Below are positions 1 to 5,062 of a stretch of 5,062 nucleotides of DNA, in pieces (position 1 is the first letter of the stretch; every line of letters begins with the position of its first letter). Position numbers and translations under genes: made by a program. The notes beneath the pieces were generated by a model. The model ran no database searches. It was not told the origin of the DNA and saw nothing but the letters and a program-made list of their open reading frames with translations. Source of the stretch: Actinomycetes bacterium (GTDB lineage Bacteria; Actinomycetota; Actinomycetes; Streptosporangiales; Streptosporangiaceae). Location of the stretch: positions 1 through 5,062 of the forward strand of contig JAFACJ010000372.1 in assembly GCA_023425615.1 (NCBI GenBank), read 5' to 3'.

Positions 1-10
1 GGATCAGCAC

Positions 11-1165
11 ATGCCCAGCCCCCTCATGCGCCGCGTCGTGCGCGCCACCGCTCTCACCGCCTCCCTCAGCCTCCTCGCCGCCGGGTGCGGCGGAGGCGAG
101 GAGGACACCGAGTCCGCGGCCCGCTCCGGAGCCCTGTCCGGCGTCTGCCCGGCGACCGTGGTCATCCAGGCCGACTGGGAGCCCGAGGCCGAGCACGGCG
201 GCATCTACCAGCTGCTCGGCGACGACTACACCGTCGACACCAAGGCCAAGTCCGTCAAGGGCCCGCTGCTGGCGTCCGGCGCGGACACCGGCGTGGACGT
301 CGAGATCCGCATCGGCGGCGCCTCCGTCGGCTACCAGACCGCCCAGTCCCTGCTCTACCAGGACAAGGGCATCCTGCTCGGGTACGGCCGCGTGTCGGAG
401 CACCTGGTCACCCAGAAGGAGACACCCGTCGTCTCGGTCTTCGCCCAGCTGGAGAAGAGCCCGTACGCGATCTACTGGGACCCGGCGACCTACCCCGCCG
501 CCAAGACGATCGCCGACCTCAAGAAGGACAAGGTCAAGATCCTGCTCGGCTCGGACGTCACGGTGTGGCAGGAGTACCTCGTCGGCACCGGCGTCATCGA
601 CAAGTCGCAGATCGACCAGAGCGACTCGCCCAAGCCCGCGACGTTCGTCGCGGCGGGCGGGAAGGTCGCCGAGACCGGCTTCATCACCGCCGAGCCGTAC
701 ATGTACGAGGTCGAGACCAAGGCCTGGGGCAAGCCCGTCGTCGGCCAGCTCATCCACGACACCGGCTTCCCCGAGTACTTCCAGTCGATGGTCGTGCGCA
801 AGGAGGACACCACCGAGAAGAAGGACTGCCTCGCCAAGCTGGTGCCGATCCTCCAGCAGGCGCAGGTCGACTACATCACCGACTACAAGGCCACCAACGA
901 GCGGATCGTGGACCTGGTGGACCAGTACCAGACGAGCTGGACCTACACCCCCGGCCAGGCCGAGGCGGCGGCCAAGGCGCAGATCGCGATGGGCCTTGTC
1001 GCCAACGGCGGCAACGCCACCCTCGGCGACTACGACCTCAAGCGGGTCCAGACCCTCATCGACCTGATCGGCAAGTACGCCCCGGACGCCGACATCGACG
1101 GCATCAAGCCGGAGGACCTCGTCACCAACGAGTTCATCGACACCTCCATCGGCCTGAAGTCCTGA
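11..1165 (+). CDS. ABC transporter substrate-binding lipoprotein, NMT1/THI5-like
   Basis: This 384-residue protein is probably the extracellular solute receptor of an ABC importer. The N-terminus has a basic start (RR at 7-8), a hydrophobic stretch at about 9-22 and a lipobox LLAAGC, so Cys26 should be lipidated and anchor the protein outside the membrane. A Gly/Glu-rich linker follows. The body resembles the NMT1/THI5-like fold used for nitrate, sulfonate, taurine and pyrimidine-precursor binding: an early strand VVIQADWEPEAEHGG (50-64), a TIADLKKDKVKILLGSD hinge segment (166-182) and an AEPYMYEVE segment (228-236). Cys46 and Cys273 are the only other cysteines and could form a disulfide. 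The ATG start is chosen because the lipoprotein signal follows at once; Met6 is an alternative start, but only 10 upstream bases are visible. No permease or ATPase gene is in the window. It lies 82 bp before four C-N hydrolase-type genes, so it may import their substrate. The ligand cannot be read from the sequence. Confidence 0.88.
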   Translation: MPSPLMRRVVRATALTASLSLLAAGCGGGEEDTESAARSGALSGVCPATVVIQADWEPEAEHGGIYQLLGDDYTVDTKAKSVKGPLLASGADTGVDVEIRIGGASVGYQTAQSLLYQDKGILLGYGRVSEHLVTQKETPVVSVFAQLEKSPYAIYWDPATYPAAKTIADLKKDKVKILLGSDVTVWQEYLVGTGVIDKSQIDQSDSPKPATFVAAGGKVAETGFITAEPYMYEVETKAWGKPVVGQLIHDTGFPEYFQSMVVRKEDTTEKKDCLAKLVPILQQAQVDYITDYKATNERIVDLVDQYQTSWTYTPGQAEAAAKAQIAMGLVANGGNATLGDYDLKRVQTLIDLIGKYAPDADIDGIKPEDLVTNEFIDTSIGLKS

Positions 1166-1170
1166 CCCTC

Positions 1171-1194
1171 CGCCCGGCGGGGCGCGGACCGGGC
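1171..1194 (+). terminator. Weak GC hairpin, possible attenuator or mRNA-end stabiliser
   Basis: GCCCGG at 1172-1177 can pair with CCGGGC at 1189-1194 around an 11-nt loop. A competing shorter stem pairs CGCCC (1171-1175) with GGGCG (1180-1184) around a 4-nt loop. The position, six bases after the lipoprotein stop codon, suits a partial terminator or a 3'-end stabiliser, as seen after binding-protein genes in other transporter operons. There is no T-tract (ACTTCT follows), and short GC stems are common by chance at this base composition, so this is a weak call. Confidence 0.25.
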
Positions 1195-1235
1195 ACTTCT
1201 CCGCGCTCCGCCCTCCCGCCCCGTGCTCCCACGAA

Positions 1236-1243
1236 GAGGAGGA
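1236..1243 (+). promoter_or_regulatory. Strong ribosome binding site deciding a TTG start
   Basis: GAGGAGGA contains a full AGGAGG Shine-Dalgarno and sits five bases before TTG at 1248. No ATG or GTG in the same frame lies at a suitable distance, and the reading MPDTYTLAVAQPKT begins exactly where nitrilase-superfamily proteins begin (first beta-strand, then AQ). This fixes the rare TTG start. Confidence 0.8.
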
Positions 1244-1247
1244 CCCC

Positions 1248-1838
1248 TTGCCCGACACCTATACGCTCGCCGTCGCCCAGCCCAAGACGGCACCCGCGGA
1301 GCGGCGCGAGGACAACGTCGCCCGCGCCGTCGCCCTCGTCGCCGAGGCCGCGTCGCACGGCGCCGACCTCGTGCTCTTCCCCGAGCACAGCCCGGGGCCG
1401 TTCACCGAGTCCGAGTCCTACGACGCCGAACCCGCGCTGGCCGAGGCCGCCCGCGCGCACGGGCCGAACGTCTGCTGGAGCCGCATGGAGCGCTGCGCCG
1501 ACGGCCACTTCCGGCTGACGGTGTACGTCCTGGACCGGATGGGCGCCCGCGCCTTCCGCTACGAGCGCAGCCACCCGGCGACGGTGCCTCCGAAGGACAC
1601 CGGAGGCTGGGTCGCGCCGGGACCCGCCCTCGGCTCGTTCGAACTCGACGGGATCCCGATGGGGATCGTCGTCTGCTCCGAGCTGTGGATCCCCGAACCC
1701 GCCCGCGTCCTCTCCATCCCCGGCCTGCTGCGGGCGCGCAGGCCCGAGCTGTACGGCGAGCTCGCCGAGCCGAGGGAAGGGCTCTTCGCCTACCACACCC
1801 CGCCGCGGGCGGGCGAACCCCGGGAGGCCGCGCTGTGA
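1248..1838 (+). CDS. Nitrilase/carbon-nitrogen hydrolase superfamily protein, short and possibly non-functional
   Basis: The 196-residue product belongs to the carbon-nitrogen hydrolase (nitrilase) superfamily, whose members hydrolyse nitriles, amides or N-carbamoyl groups in the cytoplasm using a Glu-Lys-Cys triad. The N-terminal strand TLAVAQPKT (6-14) and LVLFPEHSPG with the expected catalytic Glu46 are clear. GIVVCSELWIPEPARVL gives the nucleophile Cys143. At the Lys position, normally Y-x-K-x-H, it reads YERSH, so Arg107 replaces Lys. After Cys143 only 53 residues remain, where the family usually has well over 100. The text runs from PEPARVLSIPG straight into LLRARRPELYGEL, which looks like a family C-terminal end. 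The block carrying the RAxEN helix and the G-x-S-x-x-x-x-P-x-G segment is absent, and the reading frame is kept. It may be an in-frame deletion remnant, an assembly collapse or an unusual short form. The TTG start follows a perfect Shine-Dalgarno. Its TGA overlaps the next gene's GTG. Family assignment is firm; activity is doubtful. Confidence 0.8.
   Translation: MPDTYTLAVAQPKTAPAERREDNVARAVALVAEAASHGADLVLFPEHSPGPFTESESYDAEPALAEAARAHGPNVCWSRMERCADGHFRLTVYVLDRMGARAFRYERSHPATVPPKDTGGWVAPGPALGSFELDGIPMGIVVCSELWIPEPARVLSIPGLLRARRPELYGELAEPREGLFAYHTPPRAGEPREAAL
1823..1827 (+). promoter_or_regulatory. Ribosome binding site for the TrzN-like amidohydrolase
   Basis: GGAGG inside the 3' end of the nitrilase-like gene lies seven bases before the GTG at 1835. 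It supports the GTG start at the GTGA overlap, which reads SADKTLVRGGHVLT, the usual amidohydrolase N-terminal strand. An upstream extension of this frame into the nitrilase-like gene has no family resemblance. Confidence 0.7.
1835..1838 (+). other. GTGA stop/start overlap, translational coupling
   Basis: The TGA of the nitrilase-like gene (1836-1838) overlaps the GTG start (1835-1837) of the amidohydrolase. Such 4-base overlaps usually mean the downstream gene is translated by ribosomes finishing the upstream one. This could explain why the damaged-looking upstream frame stays open. Confidence 0.75.
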
Positions 1839-3193
1839 GCGCCGACAAGACCCTCGTCCGCGGAGGGCATGTCCTGACGGCGGGACCCGCCGGGGCGCTC
1901 GAAGACGCCGCGGTCCTCGTCGCCGGAGGGCTGATCGAAGCCGTCGGCCCCTACGCGGAGCTGAAGGCCGCTCACCCGGAGGCGGCCGAGCTGGGCGGCC
2001 CGCACGACCTCGTTCTGCCCGGGTTCGTCAACACCCACGGGCACTTCTCCGAGGGGCTGATCACCGGGATCGCCGAGCAGTACACGCTCTGGGAGTGGCT
2101 CCACGCGCTCATCGACCCGGTGAGGCCGCACCTCGACCACGAGTCCGCCTACGTCGGCACGCTCGTGGCGGGCGTCCAGATGCTGCGCAGCGGGATCACC
2201 ACGGCCAACGACATGTTCGTCTGCGACCCGCGCACCGAGCCCGTCACCCCGGGCGTCGTCGCGGCGCTGGACGAGCTGAACCTGCGCGGCGTCGTGTCGT
2301 TCGGCGCGGGAGACATGGGCGCGCCCGACGGGATCGGCCCCCGCATGGACGAGCACACGGCGCTGCTGGAGGCCGCCGCCAAGAGCCGGCTCAGCACCTT
2401 CCGCGTCGGGATCGGCGCGGTCGGAGGGCAGAGCGAGGAACTGTTCGCCGCCTCGGTGGACCTGGCGGCCGGCGGCGGGCACGGCGTGCACATCCACCTC
2501 CAGGAGGTCCGCGAGGAGGTCACCGCCACGTTCCAGCGGTTCGGCCGCACGCCCGTCGCGCACTGCGCGCACGAGGGCCTGTTCGCGGCGCCGACCCTCG
2601 CCGCGCACTGCGTCTGGGTGGACCGGCACGACCGCGAGCTGATGGCGCTGCACCGCGTCGGCGTCGCCCACAACCCCGTCGCGAACATGATCCTCGCCAG
2701 CGGCGCCGCCCCCGTCATGGAGATGCGCGCCCTGGGCATCGACGTGGGGATCGGCGTGGACGGCGCCGCCTCCAACGACAGCCAGGACTTCCTCCAGGCG
2801 CTGAAGTCCGCGGCGATGCTCGCCCGTGTCACCTCGCGGCAGGCGACCGCGATGACGGCGTCCGAGGCGTTCGAGATGGCGACGATCGGCGGCGCGCGGG
2901 CGCTGCGGATGGACGACCGGATCGGGTCGCTGGAACCGGGCAAGGCGGCCGACCTCGTCGTCCTGGACGGGGAGTCGCCGACCCTCGCGAACGTCCACGA
3001 CCCCTACCAGGCCGTCGTCTGGGTCGCCGGTTCCCGCGAGGTCAAGGACGTGCTCGTGGACGGACGGCCGTCCGTCGCGGCCGGTGAGGTGGTCACCGTG
3101 GACGTGCCCGAACTCGTGCGCCGCTCCCGGCCGCTCGCCCGCGACCTCGTCCGCAAGGCGGGCCTCGGCCACCTGTCGGGACTGGCACGGTGA
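1835..3193 (+). CDS. Amidohydrolase, TrzN/AtzB/SsnA/MTA-SAH deaminase type
   Basis: This 452-residue cytoplasmic metal-dependent hydrolase belongs to the amidohydrolase subgroup that removes amino or other groups from N-heteroaromatic rings (triazines, guanine-like purines, adenosyl compounds). The small beta-sandwich strands at 7-60 and 365-412 flank a TIM-barrel. Visible metal and catalytic sites are LPGFVNTHGH (His68, His70), VHIHLQE (His221 and the catalytic-type Glu224), LAAHCVWVD (His258), VAHNPVANM (His279) and GIGVDGAASND (Asp309). The GxxxPGKAADLVVLD segment (364-378) is the usual C-terminal signature. Length and site order are full and normal, so the enzyme should be active. The family commonly has HTH where this has HGH, a harmless change between the two ligands. 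It starts at GTG, overlapping the upstream stop by GTGA, and ends with the same overlap into the next gene, so translation is probably coupled. The exact substrate cannot be assigned: this subgroup is widely mis-annotated as 8-oxoguanine deaminase or chlorohydrolase. Confidence 0.9.
   Translation: MSADKTLVRGGHVLTAGPAGALEDAAVLVAGGLIEAVGPYAELKAAHPEAAELGGPHDLVLPGFVNTHGHFSEGLITGIAEQYTLWEWLHALIDPVRPHLDHESAYVGTLVAGVQMLRSGITTANDMFVCDPRTEPVTPGVVAALDELNLRGVVSFGAGDMGAPDGIGPRMDEHTALLEAAAKSRLSTFRVGIGAVGGQSEELFAASVDLAAGGGHGVHIHLQEVREEVTATFQRFGRTPVAHCAHEGLFAAPTLAAHCVWVDRHDRELMALHRVGVAHNPVANMILASGAAPVMEMRALGIDVGIGVDGAASNDSQDFLQALKSAAMLARVTSRQATAMTASEAFEMATIGGARALRMDDRIGSLEPGKAADLVVLDGESPTLANVHDPYQAVVWVAGSREVKDVLVDGRPSVAAGEVVTVDVPELVRRSRPLARDLVRKAGLGHLSGLAR
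3190..3193 (+). other. GTGA stop/start overlap, translational coupling
   Basis: The TGA (3191-3193) of the TrzN-like gene overlaps the GTG (3190-3192) of the enamidase-like gene. Only a weak GGGA (3178-3181) precedes it, eight bases from the start, so the downstream gene probably relies on coupling. Confidence 0.75.
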
Positions 3194-4380
3194 GCCGCGT
3201 CCTCGTCACCGGGATCGGGACCCTGCTGACCGGAGACCTCGCCGCCCCCGTCGCCGAGCCGGGCGACCTGCTCATCGTCGACGGGCGGATCGCCGAGATG
3301 GACTCCGCCGCGGGCCCGGACGGCGCCGCCCCGGTCATCGACGCCCAGGGCGCCACCGTCGCGCCGGGCCTCATCGACTCGCACTGCCACGTCGTGCTCG
3401 GCGACTACACGCCACGGCAGACGGCCGTCGGATTCCTCGCCTCCTACGTGCACGGCGGCATCACGTCCGTCATCTCCCCCGGGGAGATCCACCTGCCGGG
3501 CAGGCCGCACGACGCCGCGGGCGTGAAGGCGCTCGCGGTGCTCGCCCAGCGGTCGTGGAGCGAGTACCGGCCGGGCGGGATGAAGGTCAACGGAGGCTCG
3601 ATCGTGCTGGAGCCCGTCCTCACGCCGGAGGACTTCCGGGAACTCGCCGACCTCGGCGTCCGGTACGCGAAGTTCGGGTTCGGCCGCTACACCGACCCCG
3701 CCGACGGGCTCACCCAGGTCCGTGCCGCGCAGGAGGCGGGCATCCTCGTCACCTGCCACTCCGGCGGCGCGTCCATCCCCGGCTCCAAACCCATCACCAC
3801 CGACCATCTGCTGCTGCTCGCACCCGACATCTGCGGGCACATCAACGGCGGGCCCACCTCCCTTGACTCCGCAGGACTGCGCACGATCGTCGCCGAGACG
3901 AGGATGGCACTCCAACTCGTCCAGGCGGGCAACCTGCGCAGCTCGATCGAGCTCGTCGGCCTCGTACGCGAACACGGCGCCGAACACCGCGTGGTGCTCG
4001 GCTCGGACACACCGACCGGGACGGGCACGATGCCGCTCGGCGTCCTCAAGACCGTCGCGGAACTCAGCTCCCTGGCCGGGGTCGACCCCGCCGTCGCCTG
4101 GGCGTGGGCGACGGGCAACGTCTCGGCCGTCTACGGCGTCGAGGCGGGCGTCATCGCACCGGGACGGCCCGCCGACCTCGTCGTCATGGACGCGCCCTGG
4201 GGCTCGCAGGCGCCCGACGCGCTCGGCGCGCTCGCCCGCGGCGACATCCCCGGCATCGGCCTCGTCCTCATCGACGGCGAGATCAAGGCGCTGACCAGCC
4301 GCAACACGCCCGCCGCCGCGCGCAAGGCGCGCATCACCCCGGAAATCCCCGAGCCGCCCGGCTCGGCCCACGTCTGCTGA
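3190..4380 (+). CDS. Enamidase-like amidohydrolase
   Basis: The 396-residue product is an amidohydrolase-superfamily enzyme that most resembles enamidase, which in nicotinate-fermenting Eubacterium barkeri opens 6-oxo-1,4,5,6-tetrahydronicotinate to 2-formylglutarate and ammonia at a binuclear metal centre. Visible sites are APGLIDSHCH (His65, His67), VRYAKFGFG with Lys161 as a candidate metal-bridging lysine, VTCHSGG (His190), GHINGGPTS (His217) and GSDTPTGTGTMPLG (Asp273). The GHxNGGPT and SDTPTGTGT strings drive the enamidase assignment over generic amidohydrolase. ATGNVSAVYGVEAGVIAPGRPADLV (split around 307-331) is the superfamily's C-terminal signature. Length is near that of enamidase and no key site is missing. 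It is only distantly similar to the amidohydrolase just upstream, so it is not a recent duplicate. No other nicotinate-pathway gene is in the window, so the true substrate may be another cyclic amide or enamide. The GTG start overlaps the preceding gene. Family confidence is good; the reaction is inferred. Confidence 0.82.
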   Translation: MSRVLVTGIGTLLTGDLAAPVAEPGDLLIVDGRIAEMDSAAGPDGAAPVIDAQGATVAPGLIDSHCHVVLGDYTPRQTAVGFLASYVHGGITSVISPGEIHLPGRPHDAAGVKALAVLAQRSWSEYRPGGMKVNGGSIVLEPVLTPEDFRELADLGVRYAKFGFGRYTDPADGLTQVRAAQEAGILVTCHSGGASIPGSKPITTDHLLLLAPDICGHINGGPTSLDSAGLRTIVAETRMALQLVQAGNLRSSIELVGLVREHGAEHRVVLGSDTPTGTGTMPLGVLKTVAELSSLAGVDPAVAWAWATGNVSAVYGVEAGVIAPGRPADLVVMDAPWGSQAPDALGALARGDIPGIGLVLIDGEIKALTSRNTPAAARKARITPEIPEPPGSAHVC

Positions 4381-4383
4381 ACG

Positions 4384-4388
4384 AAGGA
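4384..4388 (+). promoter_or_regulatory. Ribosome binding site for the DUF1989 gene
   Basis: AAGGA in the 13-bp gap after the enamidase-like stop codon lies five bases before ATG 4394. It supports that ATG, whose product starts MIVSEVVIPAEEGRGVHV, the usual DUF1989 N-terminus. Confidence 0.7.
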
Positions 4389-4393
4389 AACCC

Positions 4394-5062
4394 ATGATCG
4401 TCTCCGAAGTGGTGATCCCGGCCGAGGAGGGCCGCGGCGTCCACGTCGCCGCCGGGCAGCTCCTCGACCTGATCGACCTCGAAGGCTCCCAGGTCGCCGA
4501 CCTCGTCGCCTACGACGCCGCCGACGCCGGGGAATACCTGTCGCCCGCCCACACGGCCGCGGTGAACACCTCGGTGCTGCTCAAGACCGGGCAGAGCCTC
4601 TACTCCAACCACCGCAACCCGCTGCTGACGATCCTGCGCGACGACGTCGGACGGCACGACATCGTCGTCCCGTGCTGCGACCGGGAGCGCTACGAGTACT
4701 CCTACGGCGTCAAGGACCACCGCAGCTGCCTGGACAACCTCCTCCAGGCACGCGACCTCCTCGGCCTCGACCTCCAGGTCCGCGGCGAGAACGCCTGGAA
4801 CGTCTTCATGCACAACAGCGTGACCGCCGACGGCGAGGTCATCACCGACCCGGCACTGCATCCGGCCGGATCGACCATCACACTGCGCGCCGAACGCGAC
4901 CTCGTCGTCCTGGTCTCGGCATGCCCGCAGGACCTCAGCCCGTGCAACAACTGGGACCCGACCTCGATGAAACTCGTCGTCCGCGAGACGGCCGGGTCCG
5001 AGGCGATCGGGCCCGAGACGGCCGGGTCCGAGACGGCCGGGTCCGAGACGGCCGGGCACGGG
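4394..5062 (+). CDS. DUF1989 / urea carboxylase-associated family protein, 3' end outside window
   Basis: The frame is open from ATG 4394 to the last base, giving 223 residues with no stop, so the gene is cut by the window. Family marks are an N-terminal GVHVAAGQLLDLIDLEGSQVADL stretch (residues 15-37, quoted only as a landmark), the core VVPCCDRERYEY (Cys94, Cys95, Asp96), DHRSCLDNL (His109, Cys112, Asn115), NVFMHNSV (136-143) and the end motif LSPCNNWDPTSMKLVV (181-196). Such conserved Cys/His/Asp residues are candidate metal or catalytic sites. Family members sit beside urea carboxylase, and two of them form carboxyguanidine deiminase in guanidine breakdown, so a C-N hydrolysing role fits. 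No carboxylase is visible here. The normal core ends near residue 197; a repetitive Glu-Thr-Ala-Gly-Ser tail follows. It is 13 bp behind the enamidase-like gene, in the same operon. Family is secure; function is inferred. Confidence 0.85.
   Translation, partial: MIVSEVVIPAEEGRGVHVAAGQLLDLIDLEGSQVADLVAYDAADAGEYLSPAHTAAVNTSVLLKTGQSLYSNHRNPLLTILRDDVGRHDIVVPCCDRERYEYSYGVKDHRSCLDNLLQARDLLGLDLQVRGENAWNVFMHNSVTADGEVITDPALHPAGSTITLRAERDLVVLVSACPQDLSPCNNWDPTSMKLVVRETAGSEAIGPETAGSETAGSETAGHG
4985..5059 (+). repeat. Five-unit 15-bp in-frame tandem repeat
   Basis: Units of GAGACGGCCGGGTCC start at 4985, 5000, 5015, 5030 and 5045. Units 1, 3 and 4 are identical, unit 2 is degenerate (encodes EAIGP) and unit 5 differs in its last codon (ETAGH). 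The 15-base period keeps the reading frame of the DUF1989 gene and encodes ETAGS pentapeptides as a polar, probably disordered tail. The array may continue past the window end. Confidence 0.9.

Larger units (their letters stand above)
1166..1247 (+). other. Intergenic spacer between lipoprotein and nitrilase-like genes
   Basis: This is the only intergenic gap of any size in the window. It is C/G-rich and has no convincing -10/-35 promoter pair. It carries a short GC inverted repeat just after the stop codon and a strong ribosome binding site at its end. It most likely serves as an intercistronic segment of one transcript, perhaps setting lipoprotein mRNA level relative to the downstream enzymes. 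Confidence 0.5.

Noticed and set aside
85..1518. 477-codon + strand frame overlapping the lipoprotein gene
   Set aside because: It is an Arg-rich translation in a shifted frame, and the overlapping frame has a lipobox signal and a binding-protein body.
1223..1834. Upstream extension of the TrzN-like amidohydrolase frame, giving a 656-residue protein
   Set aside because: The extra N-terminal part is Arg/Pro-rich out-of-frame reading of the nitrilase-like gene. The amidohydrolase homology starts just after GTG 1835, which has its own ribosome binding site.
1690..1838. A frameshift as the cause of the short nitrilase-like protein
   Set aside because: The sequence after the Cys motif stays in frame into a family-like C-terminal end (RRPELYGEL), and only about 120 bases remain before the stop, so no other frame can hold the missing block.
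1879..1891. GGCGGGACCCGCC palindrome near the start of the TrzN-like gene
   Set aside because: It has a single-base centre that cannot form a hairpin loop without losing pairs, lies inside coding sequence, and is ordinary for GC-rich DNA.
1790..3172. 460-codon open frame on the minus strand opposite the TrzN-like amidohydrolase
   Set aside because: It is antisense to a gene with clear family motifs, its translation is Arg/Gly/Val/Asp-rich with no recognisable domain, and long stop-free antisense frames are expected at this GC content.
3004..4395. 463-codon minus-strand frame opposite the enamidase-like gene
   Set aside because: It is a composition shadow of the real gene, with low-complexity translation and no family motif.
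4334..5059. Minus-strand frame beginning with repeats of RLGPG
   Set aside because: The repeats are the reverse complement of the 15-bp array in the DUF1989 gene, and the rest lies opposite conserved DUF1989 motifs with no domain of its own.

Overview
The window is about 5 kb of very GC-rich DNA with strong G/C preference at third codon positions, GTG and TTG starts, AGGAGG-type ribosome binding sites and tightly packed genes on one strand. This points to an actinomycete, of the Streptomyces/Actinomadura type. The genus cannot be fixed from the sequence alone.

Layout, all on the + strand: (1) 11-1165, a secreted lipoprotein of the NMT1/THI5-like ABC-transporter substrate-binding type; (2) an 82-bp gap holding a weak GC hairpin and a perfect Shine-Dalgarno; (3) 1248-1838, a short nitrilase-superfamily protein that keeps the Glu and Cys sites but has Arg at the usual Lys position and seems to lack a large internal block; (4) 1835-3193, an amidohydrolase of the TrzN/AtzB/SsnA/MTA-SAH deaminase type with all expected metal ligands; (5) 3190-4380, a second, distinct amidohydrolase resembling enamidase of nicotinate fermentation; (6) 4394 to beyond the window end, a DUF1989 (urea-carboxylase-associated / carboxyguanidine-deiminase-like) protein whose visible C-terminal end is a run of five 15-bp repeats. 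The 2/3 and 3/4 gene junctions are GTGA overlaps and the 4/5 gap is 13 bp, so these four enzymes almost certainly share one transcript. The lipoprotein gene probably belongs to the same unit.

Taken together, a binding protein for a small, probably nitrogen-containing solute precedes four enzymes whose families all act on C-N bonds (amide/nitrile, aminohydrolase, cyclic enamide, DUF1989 deiminase-like). My inference is an uptake and stepwise hydrolytic route for an N-heterocycle or similar N-rich compound, releasing ammonia. The substrate is unknown. No redox enzymes of the known nicotinate route and no urea carboxylase are in view, so the combination does not match a standard pathway I can name. 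Permease and ATPase genes of the transporter would have to lie outside the window, most likely upstream. I see no RNA genes, insertion sequences, CRISPR arrays or att sites.
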